A DNA stretch of 64,000 bases from Desarmillaria ectypa (GCA_030407005.1 JAUDYN010000006.1:3410001-3474000); one strand, 5' to 3'. Shown: positions 11,229 to 22,505, counted from the first letter of the stretch. The notes: a model not told the origin generated them from the sequence alone. Program-made: numbers and translations.

Positions 11229-12449
11229 TCAATCTTCTCGTGCCATCTCCAACCTCCAGAGATGCTGGAGGGTCCTGTCCAGCTCTCGTTGCTCCCGTGG
11301 GGTCCTGGGTAATAACCCTGGAAAACGATCCCCTGCTGCGGGACCGAAGATTGACTGGTCGCGATTGGCGCGAATCCGGTGATTGACGATGAGGGCCCTG
11401 GCATTGCTAGGGCCTTCCATTGGTACCTGGATGGGGTCGCCCCTGTTAAGGGTGAGCCACTCATCCATTTCCATTCTGGGTTCTTCCCAGAGGTCTCGGG
11501 CTTCGACGTCTCTTCGTCGAATTTCCCACGCTGCGGTCCGGTAGGGACTGAATAGTCTCCGATCGTAGTCGGAGAGTTCTGGCCAGGTGTAATCGAGCCC
11601 ATCGGAGTTGAAGGGATCGTCGGGGGCCTGGGGAGCGGCCTGGGTGTGGTTTCCGATGAGGCCGTCATCGGACTCGTCATCGGAGATTTCGATGACGGGG
11701 AGGGAGGAGAGGGAGAACTCTTCCTCGCTTGGCCACCGCTCACGGCTCCAGGGGCCGTAGGGGTGGGTCCGATCCATGCCGGGATCATTGGGGTGTCGGG
11801 GTTCGTCGGGGTGTCGGGGCTCATCGGATCCGCTGGAGTCGGATCCGCTGTTGCTGTTGCTGTTGGGCGACGAGGAGTCAGACCTTCACCCAGATGGGCG
11901 AGGGGCGGGGGTTCTTGGATGAGGGGGGGGACCAGGGTATGGGGGCGGGGGTTCATCCCCATCAGACCATACGTCCCCCTCGTGTTCCTCGGTCTCCTCG
12001 GGACCGAGTGTTGGTTGCTCCATTGCAACGGTGGATCGTTCCATCCGGCTCCGGAGGAGGAGGGCTCTCGCGTTATAGGCGAGAGCGTTTCGGGCAATCT
12101 GAGCCCGAAGTTCTGCGATCCCCTGAGACGGGGGCCGCGAATTAGTGCTCTCCTCGGAGGAGGAGGAGGGCCCGATAATGAATCGGGCCCAGGGACAAAC
12201 GAGTGGTAGTTCCTCTTGTTCTCCCAATCTTGCGGGGGGTATCCCCCAGGGAAGGTCATGTGTGGTGGGCAGGATGGAACGGGGTTCTGGTTCTGGTCTC
12301 CGGGGTTGCCTTCTTAGCAAGGCCCAGAGTTCTTCCTCGTATATAAGTACGGCGAGGACCGTAAAGAAGGATAGTAGTATGGCACCACCAATGGCAACAC
12401 CGAGGGACACGGTTCAGGGTTCTTGAGAGTTTCTGTCTTCTCCGGACAT
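11229..12449 (-). pseudogene. Gypsy-M1 ORF1: unrecognised protein with N-terminal membrane segment
   Basis: The first ATG after the 5' LTR opens a 406-residue frame lying upstream of gag and in a different frame from it. It is interrupted by TGA at 12416-12414 and 11888-11886. Residues about 14-36 form a hydrophobic segment (VAIGGAILLSFFTVLAVLIY) followed by charged and Pro-rich sequence, a Ser/Asp-rich tract, and a conserved C-terminal part with LNRGDPIQ and GPAAGD. Gypsy-M2 keeps the membrane segment, EPRTVSL and LNRGDPIQ. The product matches no family I recognise. It could be a membrane-anchored Gag-like or accessory protein. Confidence 0.7.
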
Positions 12450-12495
12450 GAGATCTTCTATACGGCTAGCGTAATAGAAGAAAAGTTGGTTAGAA

Positions 12496-12508
12496 ATCTC
12501 TTGTTTTA
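12496..12508 (-). other. primer-binding site of Gypsy-M1 (self-priming)
   Basis: The 13 nt next to the 5' LTR read TAAAACAAGAGAT on the sense strand. They do not resemble a tRNA 3' end. They are perfectly complementary to ATCTCTTGTTTTA inside the LTR at 12663-12651, at the predicted transcript start. This is the arrangement known from Tf1/sushi-type self-primed elements. Confidence 0.85.
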
Positions 12509-12931
12509 TGTTAGGCACCGCCTTGGGCACGTGACTTGGGACCGTCAGCTGATCCTCTCTGGGCCGTTACGCGTTCGAACGATCACCCAAGTGAGAGAAC
12601 TACGCTAATAGTCTTTAGTGTAGTGCGAGTAAGGAGTTTATAGTGTTAATTAAAACAAGAGATAGAGTACAATGGTCTAATGTACTCTGTTTATATAGTA
12701 TTCCTACGGCGTTATATTTAGGTGAAACGCTACAGTCCATGCACAAACGGTGTCGTAGTAGGACGATCCGGGAGGATCATAGAACCAATGGGAGTTGTCT
12801 GGGGTGACAGACGGTGAGAACGAGGGTGGTATCCGGCGAATGGCTGGATACGAGTCGGTTTCTGAACTAGATTAGATGAATGAGTCATGGATATGACTCG
12901 GATAAGATAAGATAATGGAAAAATCGTAACA
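12509..12931 (-). repeat. 5' LTR of Gypsy-M1 (right)
   Basis: The 423-bp LTR has TGTTA/TAACA termini and keeps CpGs that the left copy has partly lost. Confidence 0.95.
12651..12697 (-). promoter_or_regulatory. LTR promoter: TATA box and predicted start of transcription
   Basis: TATATAAA at 12697-12690 lies 34 nt upstream of ATCTCTTG at 12663. That is the distance expected between a TATA box and the first transcribed base. The first 13 nt of such an RNA pair with the primer-binding site. Confidence 0.7.
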
Positions 12932-12936
12932 CATTG
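12932..12936. repeat. target-site duplication (right) of Gypsy-M1
   Basis: CATTG, identical to 4409-4413. Confidence 0.95.
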
Positions 12937-15242
12937 AGCAAGAAGAATGAGATAGGGTGATCCACCAGTATACTCAACTAGCATACCCCTTGATCCCCAC
13001 CCCTCAGCCAGAAGTCAACACTCCCATCAATACTACCACAAACAGTACTATTACTGCTGAGCATCATAACATGATCCTCTCAGCCCTCAATAAGCTTGGG
13101 ATCCACATGCAGGAGGCATGGAATGAATATTGTCAAGAGTGTATACTTGCTCTTGACTCCCACTACATGTTTAGCAGCCAATTACTAGGAGAAGATGATG
13201 AAACCTACTGAAAGAGGAGATACTGGAACACTATATAAAGTGTTCTGAAAGAGCAGGCTAGGGCTTTCAAGGAAGAAGCCCTCACTAACCATGGGAATCA
13301 GTGGACTGAGTGGCCATATTACCATTTCCAACCCATGACTGCCTATGCTCTACCTCCACTTGCCAAGCAGGAGCAAATACACTATAGAGAGAACTTCTCT
13401 GCAGAGTATTCAAGAACCAGAGCAGAGTCCCTCTATCAGGGAGCATGAGACATTCTGCTCCTTGAGCACTTTGTCAAGCATTGGGAACACCCCACCAATG
13501 GACCAGGAAATCCAGCAGATGCTGGACCAGAAGTTTCAGGAAATATGAGGCATGAGGTATATAGTGCTTACCTTAGACCTTACCTGGAAACTGACTGAGA
13601 TAGGAAGATTGTATGCCAAAGCAGAGAATGAGGCAGAGCAAGAAAAAATCTTGAGGTATAGTGCAATAGAACAGGCTATACATATATTTAATGAACAATA
13701 TCCCCTTTATCCATATAAGATGCCACCTCAATTTTGATTTCCTACTGATCCCCTTTCTGACTTCCCACCACAATCCAATGTCAGGATGCCAGAAAGCTGA
13801 TTTGCCAACACCAGCCAAATGATGGCTTGCACAGGACCCTTCACTCCAGACCCCAACAATCCAGCCCTAGTCTGGATCCTAGAAACTGGTCCAATTCATG
13901 GAGATCCTCTCATTGACTCTGATGATCCACAGTACTCTCTAGGATTCAAAGATCCAGAATGCTGGTCTCTTCCTTGGGGACCCCCAAAAAGGAAACATGA
14001 GTGGCCCCTGCCACAACCTAGTGGGGATATGGCTGATGAAGCATCTTGGACTGGGTGCAGACCAGAATTAGTCCAAAAACCCAAGGTTTTCAAGGGTGAC
14101 TCTAATGATATCAACAGGTTTGTCATAGACTGCAAAGTGTACTTCCAAGTACACAGCACTCATATGTTTCCTAACCCTTACAAGGTCATGTTTGCCCAAT
14201 TGTACTTCAATGGATGAGCCAAGGACTGGTGGACAATGGAAATGGCTGAATGGCTGAGCTGAGAAGCTTGAGTAGGGGGAAATTCAGATTTTCCACTTGG
14301 GAGATATTCATAGGAATGATTACTGACAAATTCTGAGATGCAGCAGTAGAGAAAGTACATAAGAAGAAAATGTATGACCTCCACATGGGTGACAAGACTG
14401 CCCAAGAGTATTTTCAGAAACTGGAAAAACAGGCCAAGTTGGCTGGACTCTAAAATGACATTGGTCCTCATGGACACATGGTCAAGGCACTTCATCAAGG
14501 AGTACCCAAATCATACACACTTGCTGTCTCTAATCTCAGTATTTTCATTCCTGTAGGCTACAAGAAATGAAAGGAACATATTACTATTATAAATTAAGAA
14601 TATCAATATCAGTGGGTTATGGATTCAACTCATGGTGTTTATTTCAGCAACAAAAAATCCAATAACAACAACAATGCTGGAACTTCAAAGGGAAGTCCAG
14701 GCATGACAAGTGAGATGGAAGAAAAGAAGACTGGCACTAGTACCATCTACAGTGGTCAAGGATAGCCAATGGTCATTGATGCTCTCAAAGCAGAAGGAAA
14801 AAATGCTTCTGTTGCAGGAAGAAGGGACATTATAGCAAGGACTATCTAGAGCAGTCATGGAACAAGAAGAAAGAAGAGGTCAGAGCCTCAACAACTGAGC
14901 CTGCCATAGACTCTAAGATCAAAGAGATAAAAGACACTGCTGAGAAGTAAGTGATTCCACTTGCTTGACAAAAGGACAGTCTGGTGCACATTCAGAACTC
15001 ACTGGTCAGACTCATAGTATTTCTGTAGTTATGCCTGTCTTACATACATATTCAAATATACCCATTGTCATCCCTTGCACTCAGACAAAGAAAGAATCAC
15101 ATAACCAATATGCCATCCTAGCTGAAGACCAGGAAGATATACCAATGACAAAAGGGGATAACTTGCTCAATTGCCCACAAGAATCAAGTGGGCTGAACAG
15201 GGAACAGAGAGTCCCCAATAAAGGTACAACCTGCAAGGTTGG
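12937..15242 (+). pseudogene. Gypsy-P, gag and start of pol (decayed)
   Basis: This continues the old plus-strand element after the M1 insertion. At 13819-14217 the frame matches the gag capsid region of M1 (VFKGD..., then AKDWW after a stop at 14215). A zinc knuckle follows near 14800 (CFCCRKKGHYSKDY), whose last Cys has become Tyr. The gag frame ends near 14950. A short pol start (QYAILAEDQED, near 15110) resembles the M1 pol N-terminus. The rest of pol is missing: an LTR starts at 15243. Stops are frequent and CpG is scarce. Confidence 0.75.
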
Positions 15243-15574
15243 TGTTATGATTTTTCCATTATCTTATCTTATCTGAGTCATATCTATGACTCATCCATCT
15301 AATCAGCCATCATCTTTATTTTGTATCGACACTCTCACTGACCACCATTCCTGGTCATGCAGGATGTCACCCTCATTCCCTTTCATTGGACCATGATCCA
15401 TCCAACTCTCACCATCCTCTCAGGAACTGTACCATTTCCTCATGGACTATATCATTTCACCTATTAATATACACCATACTTACAGTATATAAGTAGAGTA
15501 AACTTCACCATTGTACTCTATCTTTTGACTAAATTACATTCTTATACCTCTTACTGCACCACACCAAAGACCGA
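15243..15574 (+). repeat. truncated Gypsy LTR, plus orientation
   Basis: It begins TGTTATGATTTTT and follows the sense sequence of the M1 LTR, including GATAAG-type repeats in reverse complement and a TATA-like GTATATAAG near 15486. It stops at about two thirds of the LTR, where the inverted 1.4-kb repeat begins. Confidence 0.75.
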
Positions 15575-17032
15575 TGATGTGCTTGGTAACGGCGAGTGAC
15601 AAAAGAATTAGGGAATGGCAATGAACACCAATCACACTAAACCTCTTACTACTCTACACTTAATCACCAATATTGAATTCGGGCGGTTTTGAGTACGATG
15701 GAAGCACTCTGCAGACTTCAATAATCAAGTACAATTGTCTTTAAGACGTTTTATTTGTTACTAGTGAGTTTATACAAAGTACTACTCGTACTAGTGGGGT
15801 GGGTAAGACACAATTAGATAAGAGTGACTTGGTTTGAGCTACTGCACTCGTTCTGACTGAAACGGCTTCAGGCTGGTGGCGCTCTTGGCCCTATACTGCT
15901 TCCTACAAGTGATAAACACTTGACCAGTCACACTCTTGGCTGACTAGTGACGCTCTTGGCCTAAGAATAAACTGATGGCACTCTTGGCCCTATACTGCTT
16001 CCTACAAGTGATAAACACTTGACTAGCCGCACTCTTGGCTGACTAGTGGCACTCTTGGCCTAAGAATAAACTATAACTCCGAGAACTTTGCTTGAACTAA
16101 CTTCAAAACACTCCGGACCTTTGCAGGACACAACAGTGACTCTAATGGACTTCAATTCAATGCAATTCTATGGGTGACTTAGCGACTATTAATCACTTCA
16201 TCGAGGTTAAGCACAAAAGCCTTTAATTGGGGACACCAGTTACTACCAGTGAGGGCTCAACTGCGGGGATGGCTTCCTGCTTTGCACGAGCGCCCATCCC
16301 ACTACTTATATACTACTGAGGCAAAACTATAAATATCATCTGGGTATAGGGTATATTGGTAAGGATTTCTTGGCTAGTCACGAATAATGGTGAATAATCA
16401 CACAATAGTCGGTCTAGTCTGTTTTCTTTTCAAATATTCAGTCTAGAGACTCCACAGTTGGTCTTTCCACACCCTTGGCACAACTACAGGCCCTAGTAAC
16501 GTGGTTATATGGATATCCGGATATTGGTACCTGTAACAGCTATCCGATCATGATCGAGGGTGCAGTCCGGCTCCACTAGCATCGATCATAAGAGATCTAT
16601 ATTGAAATAGTCGGATCTGGGCTCAAGGTTAATCCATTCCTAATTTATTTCTAAGTCCTGTTTCAAGATTGCCATGTGACTAGTTATCCTGACTTAGGCG
16701 TTTATGCCCAGTCTGGGCTGCTAGTGACAGAACTTGATGAGATCTGTGTACTCTGCTCCTGGTTTTTGTGTGCTAGTAGCATCCTTCGTTTGCTAGTGGC
16801 TGTATTTCACTTAGTCCTGCTAGCATTCGAGTTACTAGTCTGGCCGGCTGGTAGATTTAACCCACTAATGGTGTTGCATCTAAGTCCTGGCTCTACCAGT
16901 TGCTTACTGCTTTTAACTATCAGCTTGAAGCCTCAGCTATAGTCCTCTATGTATGACTAGTATAGGATAGATGTGCAATAGTATTGTTACAAAATCGCAA
17001 AATCTAGGTGTGAATGCATAGATGGCATATCA
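15575..17032 (-). repeat. 1.46-kb LTR-like repeat X, copy 1 (inverted relative to copy 2)
   Basis: The whole stretch is the reverse complement of 22506-23858. Its edges read TGATGTGC and GCATATCA, near-perfect short inverted termini with TG...CA ends, as in LTRs. In sense orientation (minus) it has a TATA-like AGTATATAAG near 16310. Copy 1 has an extra 100-bp tandem unit (15876-15975 and 15976-16075) with the recurring core CTCTTGGCC, present once in copy 2. No protein is encoded. Probably a large solo LTR; no target duplication is recognisable. Confidence 0.7.
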
Positions 17033-17309
17033 GCGTGGGGGTAACTCCCGGGGAATGACATGGTCCAGGTGTCGAGGGGGTCAGAGTGGTGGTTGGGGTT
17101 GGCGAGCCCACCTTTGCTGGAGCAAGGCTCAGATTTCTTCCTCATAAAGTAAAATGGTGAGGACCATGAAAAAAGTCAACAATATGGTGCCACTGATGGT
17201 GACACTGAGGGAAACAGTTCTGGGTTCTTGGTGGTTGTTTTCTTCTTCAGGCATGAAGAAGTGCTTCTCTATGGCTAGCATTGAAGAAGCAAGGGAATCT
17301 CTTGACTAA
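17033..17309 (-). pseudogene. Gypsy-M2 ORF1 N-terminus and leader
   Basis: This is homologous to M1 from the ORF1 start to the 5' LTR. It encodes EPRTVSL and a hydrophobic segment (GTILLTFFMVLTILLY) matching the M1 membrane segment, and keeps Arg where M1 has a TGA stop. It is cut off on the left by repeat X. The 13 nt next to the LTR (17297-17309) are this copy's primer-binding site. Confidence 0.75.
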
Positions 17310-17731
17310 TGTTAGGTACCGCCTTGGGCACATGACTTGAGAACATCAGCTGATCCCTCTGGGCTGTTATGCATTTGAACAGTTACCCAAGTTGAGAGAT
17401 AGAAGCTTTAGTTCTTCAGTGTAGTGCAAGTAAGGAGTATATGACTGAATTTAGTCAAGAGATAGAGTACAACTATGTAGTTTACTCTGTTTATATACTA
17501 TTTCTATGTCATTATATATAGATGAAATGCTAGAGTCCATGCATAAATGGTGTCGAAGTATGGTGGTCCGGGAGAATCATACAACCAATACAAAGTGTCT
17601 GGGGTGACAGACAGTGAGAATGAGGGTAGTACCCAGTGAGTAGCTGGATATGAGTCAGATTTGAGGATAGATTAGATGGATGAGTCATGGATATGACTTG
17701 GATAAGATAAGATAATGGAAAAATCGTAACA
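17310..17731 (-). repeat. 5' LTR of Gypsy-M2
   Basis: This 422-bp LTR is clearly related to the M1 LTR but has lost most CpGs. TTAGTCAAGAGAT at 17451-17463 is again complementary over 13 nt to the adjacent ATCTCTTGACTAA at 17297-17309. The TATA spacing is also kept. Confidence 0.85.
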
Positions 17732-20700
17732 TAGATACTCAGTCTCGAGTATCTTGAATTTGCATTTCTTGGCTTTAAGGAACAATTTATTTTCTGTAAT
17801 CATTGGAGAACTTGTCATATGATATATCAGTGTTCCTCCAAGGTCTTGGTGAAAATCAGAATGTCATCAAGGTAAATAGTCACTTTTCCCCAATGATGAG
17901 GTCCTTAAAGATGTTGTTTATCATCCACTGAAAGGTGGCTGGTGAATTCATAAGGCTGAAAAACATGACTGTAGGCTTGAAGAGCCCTCAGTTAGTTCTG
18001 AATGTGGCCTTCTCTTCATCCCCTTCTTAAATATGCACATTGTTATATCCCCATCAAATGTCTAGTTTGGAGAAGTACTTTACTCCATATAGTTTATTGA
18101 TGAGTTCAGAAATGAGAGGTAGGGGGTAGTGGTTCTTGATGGTCATTTCATTTAGTTTGTGATAGTCCTGAACTGGGTATAATGAACCATCTTTCTTCTT
18201 GACAAAGAAGAAGGATGATACTAATTCTTTATTGTCATCTTGTTCAGTTTTCAATAATCCTGAATGGGTCATAGAGAACCATCCTTTTTCTTGATGAACA
18301 AGAAAGGAGAGGCAAAGGAAGACTTTGAGGGATGGATTTGTCCTGAGTCAAGGTTTTCATCAAGAAATTTGTCCAGTTGTTCTTGCTCATTGCAGTTGAG
18401 CAGATAGACCTTGCAGTCTAGAGATAACTTGGTGTTGGGCATCAATTCAATGGTGTGGTCCCAAGGTTTATGTTTGAGGAGTTCGTCAAAGCTCTCTTTT
18501 GAGAATAAATCTCTAAAGCTCTGGTACTGAGGAGGTACTAGTTTCTTGAAGGTCTTCTTCAGTTTTTCAGCATTGGCAGCTGCAGCTAACTTGTTAGGAT
18601 GATGCACTGCTCATATAATGAGTTCTTCTTGCATATTGACAGCAAGAATGGTCTTGCCATCCTCTAGCTCTTTGTTCCATTCATCTTCATCATCTGCATC
18701 AGGAAGTGGGAGTGGATTTTTTACACACTGACAGTGTCCAAAAATCATCTTTCCTGTTTTCTAGTTAATCAACAGGTTGTGGCATTTCAGCCAGTTGTGG
18801 CCCAAGTAGACTGTCTTAGAGCTGAGATTGGTGACCACTAGGTCAATTCATTTGGTATGACTACCAATAGTCATTTGGAATTCTACAAACTCAGTGATAT
18901 CACCTGCCTTGTTGCAGGTTCCATCTGCATTGTATACTAGGATAGAGGCAGTGGATTTTCGAGTGTCTAATTTGTGCTGATGAATGTAAGACCCATTGAT
19001 AGAACTGCCAGTGCAGCCACTATCAAGCAATGCCCTGGTAGTCAAAGCCTTTTTCCCTGTACAAGGGGCAAGTTGGATATCCACCAAGTCTCCCTGAGCC
19101 CTTGGTTGCTTGGATATACTGGATTGGTTCATGGAGTTTGTAAAGCTGCTCTTGAGCTTGGCTTTCTCCAGTCTGTAAGCTCTGCATGAGCTTGTTGGTG
19201 ATCTCTCCAAGGCATTTGGAATGAATCCATGTGGAGAGAGCAGCTTTGGTGATGGCCAGATTCTTAGCAGTATGAACCACACATAGAGTCTAGTTGACTC
19301 CAAAGGGCTCATACCATATATGATTGGATGCCCCCTTGTTAGGGAGTGTATTGGGTTTTGGTGATGCAGATACCCCCTTATTAGGTGGGGTTTTGGGTGT
19401 TGGGATTCTGGATTTGGACTGTTGCACTTTCCACTGTGGGGAAGCCATGTTATCCTCTTCATTAGGTACTTTGATGATGGTGACTCTACTATGATGCCCC
19501 CTCTTTACTGCCTGGGTGCTAGTTGATCCTCCCTGTTCTTTGGCTGGCACAGCTAGTGATAGAGTTTGAACAGTGTTCCTGCTATCTCTGGAGATGTCAG
19601 CTGGCAAAGTTGGCATTCATTCTGCACTGTCAGAGTCAGGTACCATCAGTGCCAATAATTCAACCTTCTCCTTCCCTTCCAAGTCAGATGGATCTCTGCC
19701 AAAGAACTCCCAGTCAGTGCCTAAGATGACCTCCACACATTTCTTGATTGGATCTGCCTGAGAATCCTACAAGTCAGATGTCTTATTCAGCAGATCCTCT
19801 TGGGAGTCCTGTGAGCTAGGTGCCCTGATTGTGGCTTCTTTGGGTCCTTGGGATTGGCCTTGGTGGGTACTTATTTCCCCCAATAGCTCTGGTGAAGCAG
19901 AACTTGGTTTCCCTGAGGGGAGTGCAGGAGCATACAGCATTGGGCCCCACCTTCTTGCTCCAGTCTACAGTGTTACCTATGTATCTGGTGGACTCATTCA
20001 AAGAGAATCTGGTGGACATTTTGCAGTGCCAGCACCATCTAGCAGAATCTGCACTTCATCAGAGGCTTGGGATTACCTATAGATAATGGTATCAGTGTAT
20101 TAGGATGGCATACCTATTTGTATTTGATTCTTCAAGTGTCTTCAGCTTTGGAAGTCATATTCATCATATTTAAATATCCTAAATTGTGTATATAAGTCTG
20201 ACCCACAGAAACCAAGGACTCACCACTGGAGGCTTTAGCTATGCAAGGGGAATTGAACCCTTGACAGTCTAGTCCTTTGCCTTCTTGATCTTGGTCATGG
20301 TATTTTCCACTACATTAGAAACACCTACTGACTGAATGTCTTTGCATTCCCTTTTCTTAGGGCAATTCTTTGCCATGTGATCTTTCTCATTACACCAGAA
20401 GCACTGGCCCTCTGCTTTGCATCAATTGACCTCCATTGGCTGTCCCAATTTCCCATATGATGTCCATTGGCCCATCAAATTATCCCAGTTGGAAATGGAT
20501 TGGGCCATCAGCTTTGGAGCTAAGAAACTTATCATCCCAGTGGTGGCTTTGCCACTAGATTGATGTGATAGGGAGGGAGAGGGGGGAGTCCTTCTTCTGT
20601 CTGTCCCAGGGAATACCTGCCATCTGGTCAAACACTCACTTGCACTGTCATTCTTTGTACATGTGCAAGATCCACTTCTTTCATTCTAGATAGGTGTGAG

Positions 20701-22505
20701 GAATATTGACACCCATATTGGAGATGAACATTGTGTAAGATGAGAGAACACCTAGATGAATAGCCTTGACCATTGTGCTATGATTGTGTTTATCAGTCTG
20801 TCAGCACATCAATTTTGCCTCTTCTTCTAATTTCTAGAAGTAGTAGGAAGCAGGTTGTATTCCCATGCACAGATCAAACATGTGCTTTTTGTGGACCTCC
20901 TCAATTATGGGGTCTCAGAATTGGTGTGTGACCATGTTGATGAAGTCTTCCCATGATGAATAACAGAAATGGGCAGAGATGCTATCTCAGGCTTCTCCAA
21001 CCTAGAATTCAGGTCTCTTATAGACCCACTAGTCTTTGGTGGCTCTCTTGAAGTGAGAAGTTGCAAATATTACCAGGTGTGATGGCAACTAGAAATAGTG
21101 TTAGAACACTTCAAAATAGGCAATGCAATTGCCTATGAAGTGTTTGATATTATAGTTCTCCCCCTTGAATGGCTTTGGAGGTTGCATGAGAATTGGATTT
21201 ATCCCCATATAGGGGGTATCATTGAGGGCATTCCTGATGGGATTTAGTAAAGGATTGGATGGACTCTTTCCTGGAGATAGTCTTGGGATTGAATATCAAT
21301 CTGGCCTGTGGGCAGAGGGTCCTTGTGGAGATTCTGCCAGTCTCTCTTGCTCAGGTTTCTTTCCTTTGTCACCAAGTCTCCATATTTCCATATGGAGGTC
21401 TTTGGCAGCCTCAGCTTCTGTGAGCTCTTGATGTGTTGTTCCTTTTTGGCTAGTTCACTTTTAGCTGCCTGTAGTAATTCTTCTGCTGTGAGAGGTGGCA
21501 GTCCTGCAGGAGTGATGCTGGATCTGGGATCTTCTCCCATGCCTGTGAATAGAAGGCTACCACCCTAATAAGAGTGATAGCTAGGTTATTGGGCCTGACT
21601 TATTGGCAGTGAATTAGATAGTGGTCATGACTGTTGAGCCAGAGTGTCAGAGGGATAATCTGATGTGGAGTAGACCAGATATAGATTGTATTAGGGCTGG
21701 GTCTATCCCAGCCCATCATAGAAGCTTGAAGTATATGTAAATATATCAAATTGTGACCTTGGGCCAGTCCTCCACTGCTGGTCAGTTTGCCTCTCTTCAG
21801 GCCAGTTCCTGAAGAGCACAACTCAGCTCTCTTTGCTCCTCTACTGTCTAGGGGCATAACCCAGGTACCAGGTCCCCTGCAGCAGGAGAATATAGTTGCC
21901 TATATTGGTTGGCCCAAATGTGGGTGTGAATGTTAGGATCCAGATTGGGATCCTGTATTGGGTCACCCCTGTTAAGGGCCAACCACTTGTCTATGTCTGG
22001 ATGGATCTCAGGCCAGGCTGTCCTGGCCTTGACATCAGCTTGCCTGAGTTTCCAGGCAGCAGTTTAGAAGGGGCCAAATATGGCCTGATTGATGTCAGAT
22101 AGTTTAGGCAACTCATAGTCAGCCTTATCTGGGTTGAAGGGGAAGTTGAGAGCTTTTGGAGTGGTCAGAGTCACAGCATCATTGATGTTGTCACCATTGG
22201 ATTCATCAGAGAGGTGATGATGGGGAGGGAGGATGAGAATTCTGTTCCTCTGCTTGGCCAAGAGCCCCGCTCCTGAATGTTAATGGCCCAAGAGCTATAG
22301 GGGTGGTTTCTGTCCATTCCTAGGTTGTCGGAATGTTGTGCCCCATTGTAATCAGGACAGGGTGGAGCATGGGGATGGTGGAATAGAGTATAGGCTGGTG
22401 GAGGATCCTCAAATGTAGTCCATATGTCCCTTGCATATTCCTGGGCAGGGATGAGTCATTCCACTTGGTTGTTGGAGAAGGGTTCTGGGGTCAGAGGCCT
22501 CCCAC
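17732..22505 (-). pseudogene. Gypsy-M2 pol (RT, protease), gag and ORF1 C-part, decayed
   Basis: Reading from right to left, ORF1 C-terminal sequence with LNRGDPIQ (near 21970) is followed by a charged gag region (near 21450), the gag zinc-knuckle zone (near 20400), the gag TAG stop at 20271-20269 and the conserved hairpin. Then come protease (LLDSGCTGSS, near 19020) and RT (near 18600-17760). RNase H, integrase and chromodomain are missing. RT sequence abuts the outer edge of the M2 LTR at 17731/17732, so this is either a second copy into which the LTR element inserted or a rearranged one. Stops and frameshifts are numerous; CpG is strongly depleted. Confidence 0.8.
20243..20265 (-). promoter_or_regulatory. 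conserved gag-pol hairpin in Gypsy-M2
   Basis: CAAGGG and CCCTTG enclose TTCAATTC just after the gag TAG stop, as in M1. The outer stem has decayed but the core is unchanged apart from one CG to CA change in the loop. The pol frame is open across it in the -1 register. Confidence 0.5.

Larger units (their letters stand above)
4414..12931 (-). mobile_element. Gypsy-M1: nearly complete chromodomain Ty3/Gypsy retrotransposon
   Basis: The element is 8,518 bp long, with two 423-bp LTRs, perfect 5-bp target duplications, a polypurine tract, a self-priming site and three open frames on the minus strand: ORF1, gag, pol. The LTRs differ at only six positions by eye, three of them CpG changes, so insertion is recent. 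It landed in an older plus-strand Gypsy. All frames would be open except for seven in-frame TGA codons; no frameshift is seen. The domain order protease, RT, RNase H, integrase, chromodomain places it among chromoviruses. Confidence 0.95.

Noticed and set aside
10693..12209. long plus-strand frames over gag and ORF1
   Set aside because: The GC-rich antisense of ORF1 and gag stays open by composition; no protein-like features.
4869..12449. UGA as a sense codon (alternative genetic code)
   Set aside because: All intact host genes here read with the standard code, and the seven TGAs fit CGA decay. Kept only as a remote alternative in the findings.
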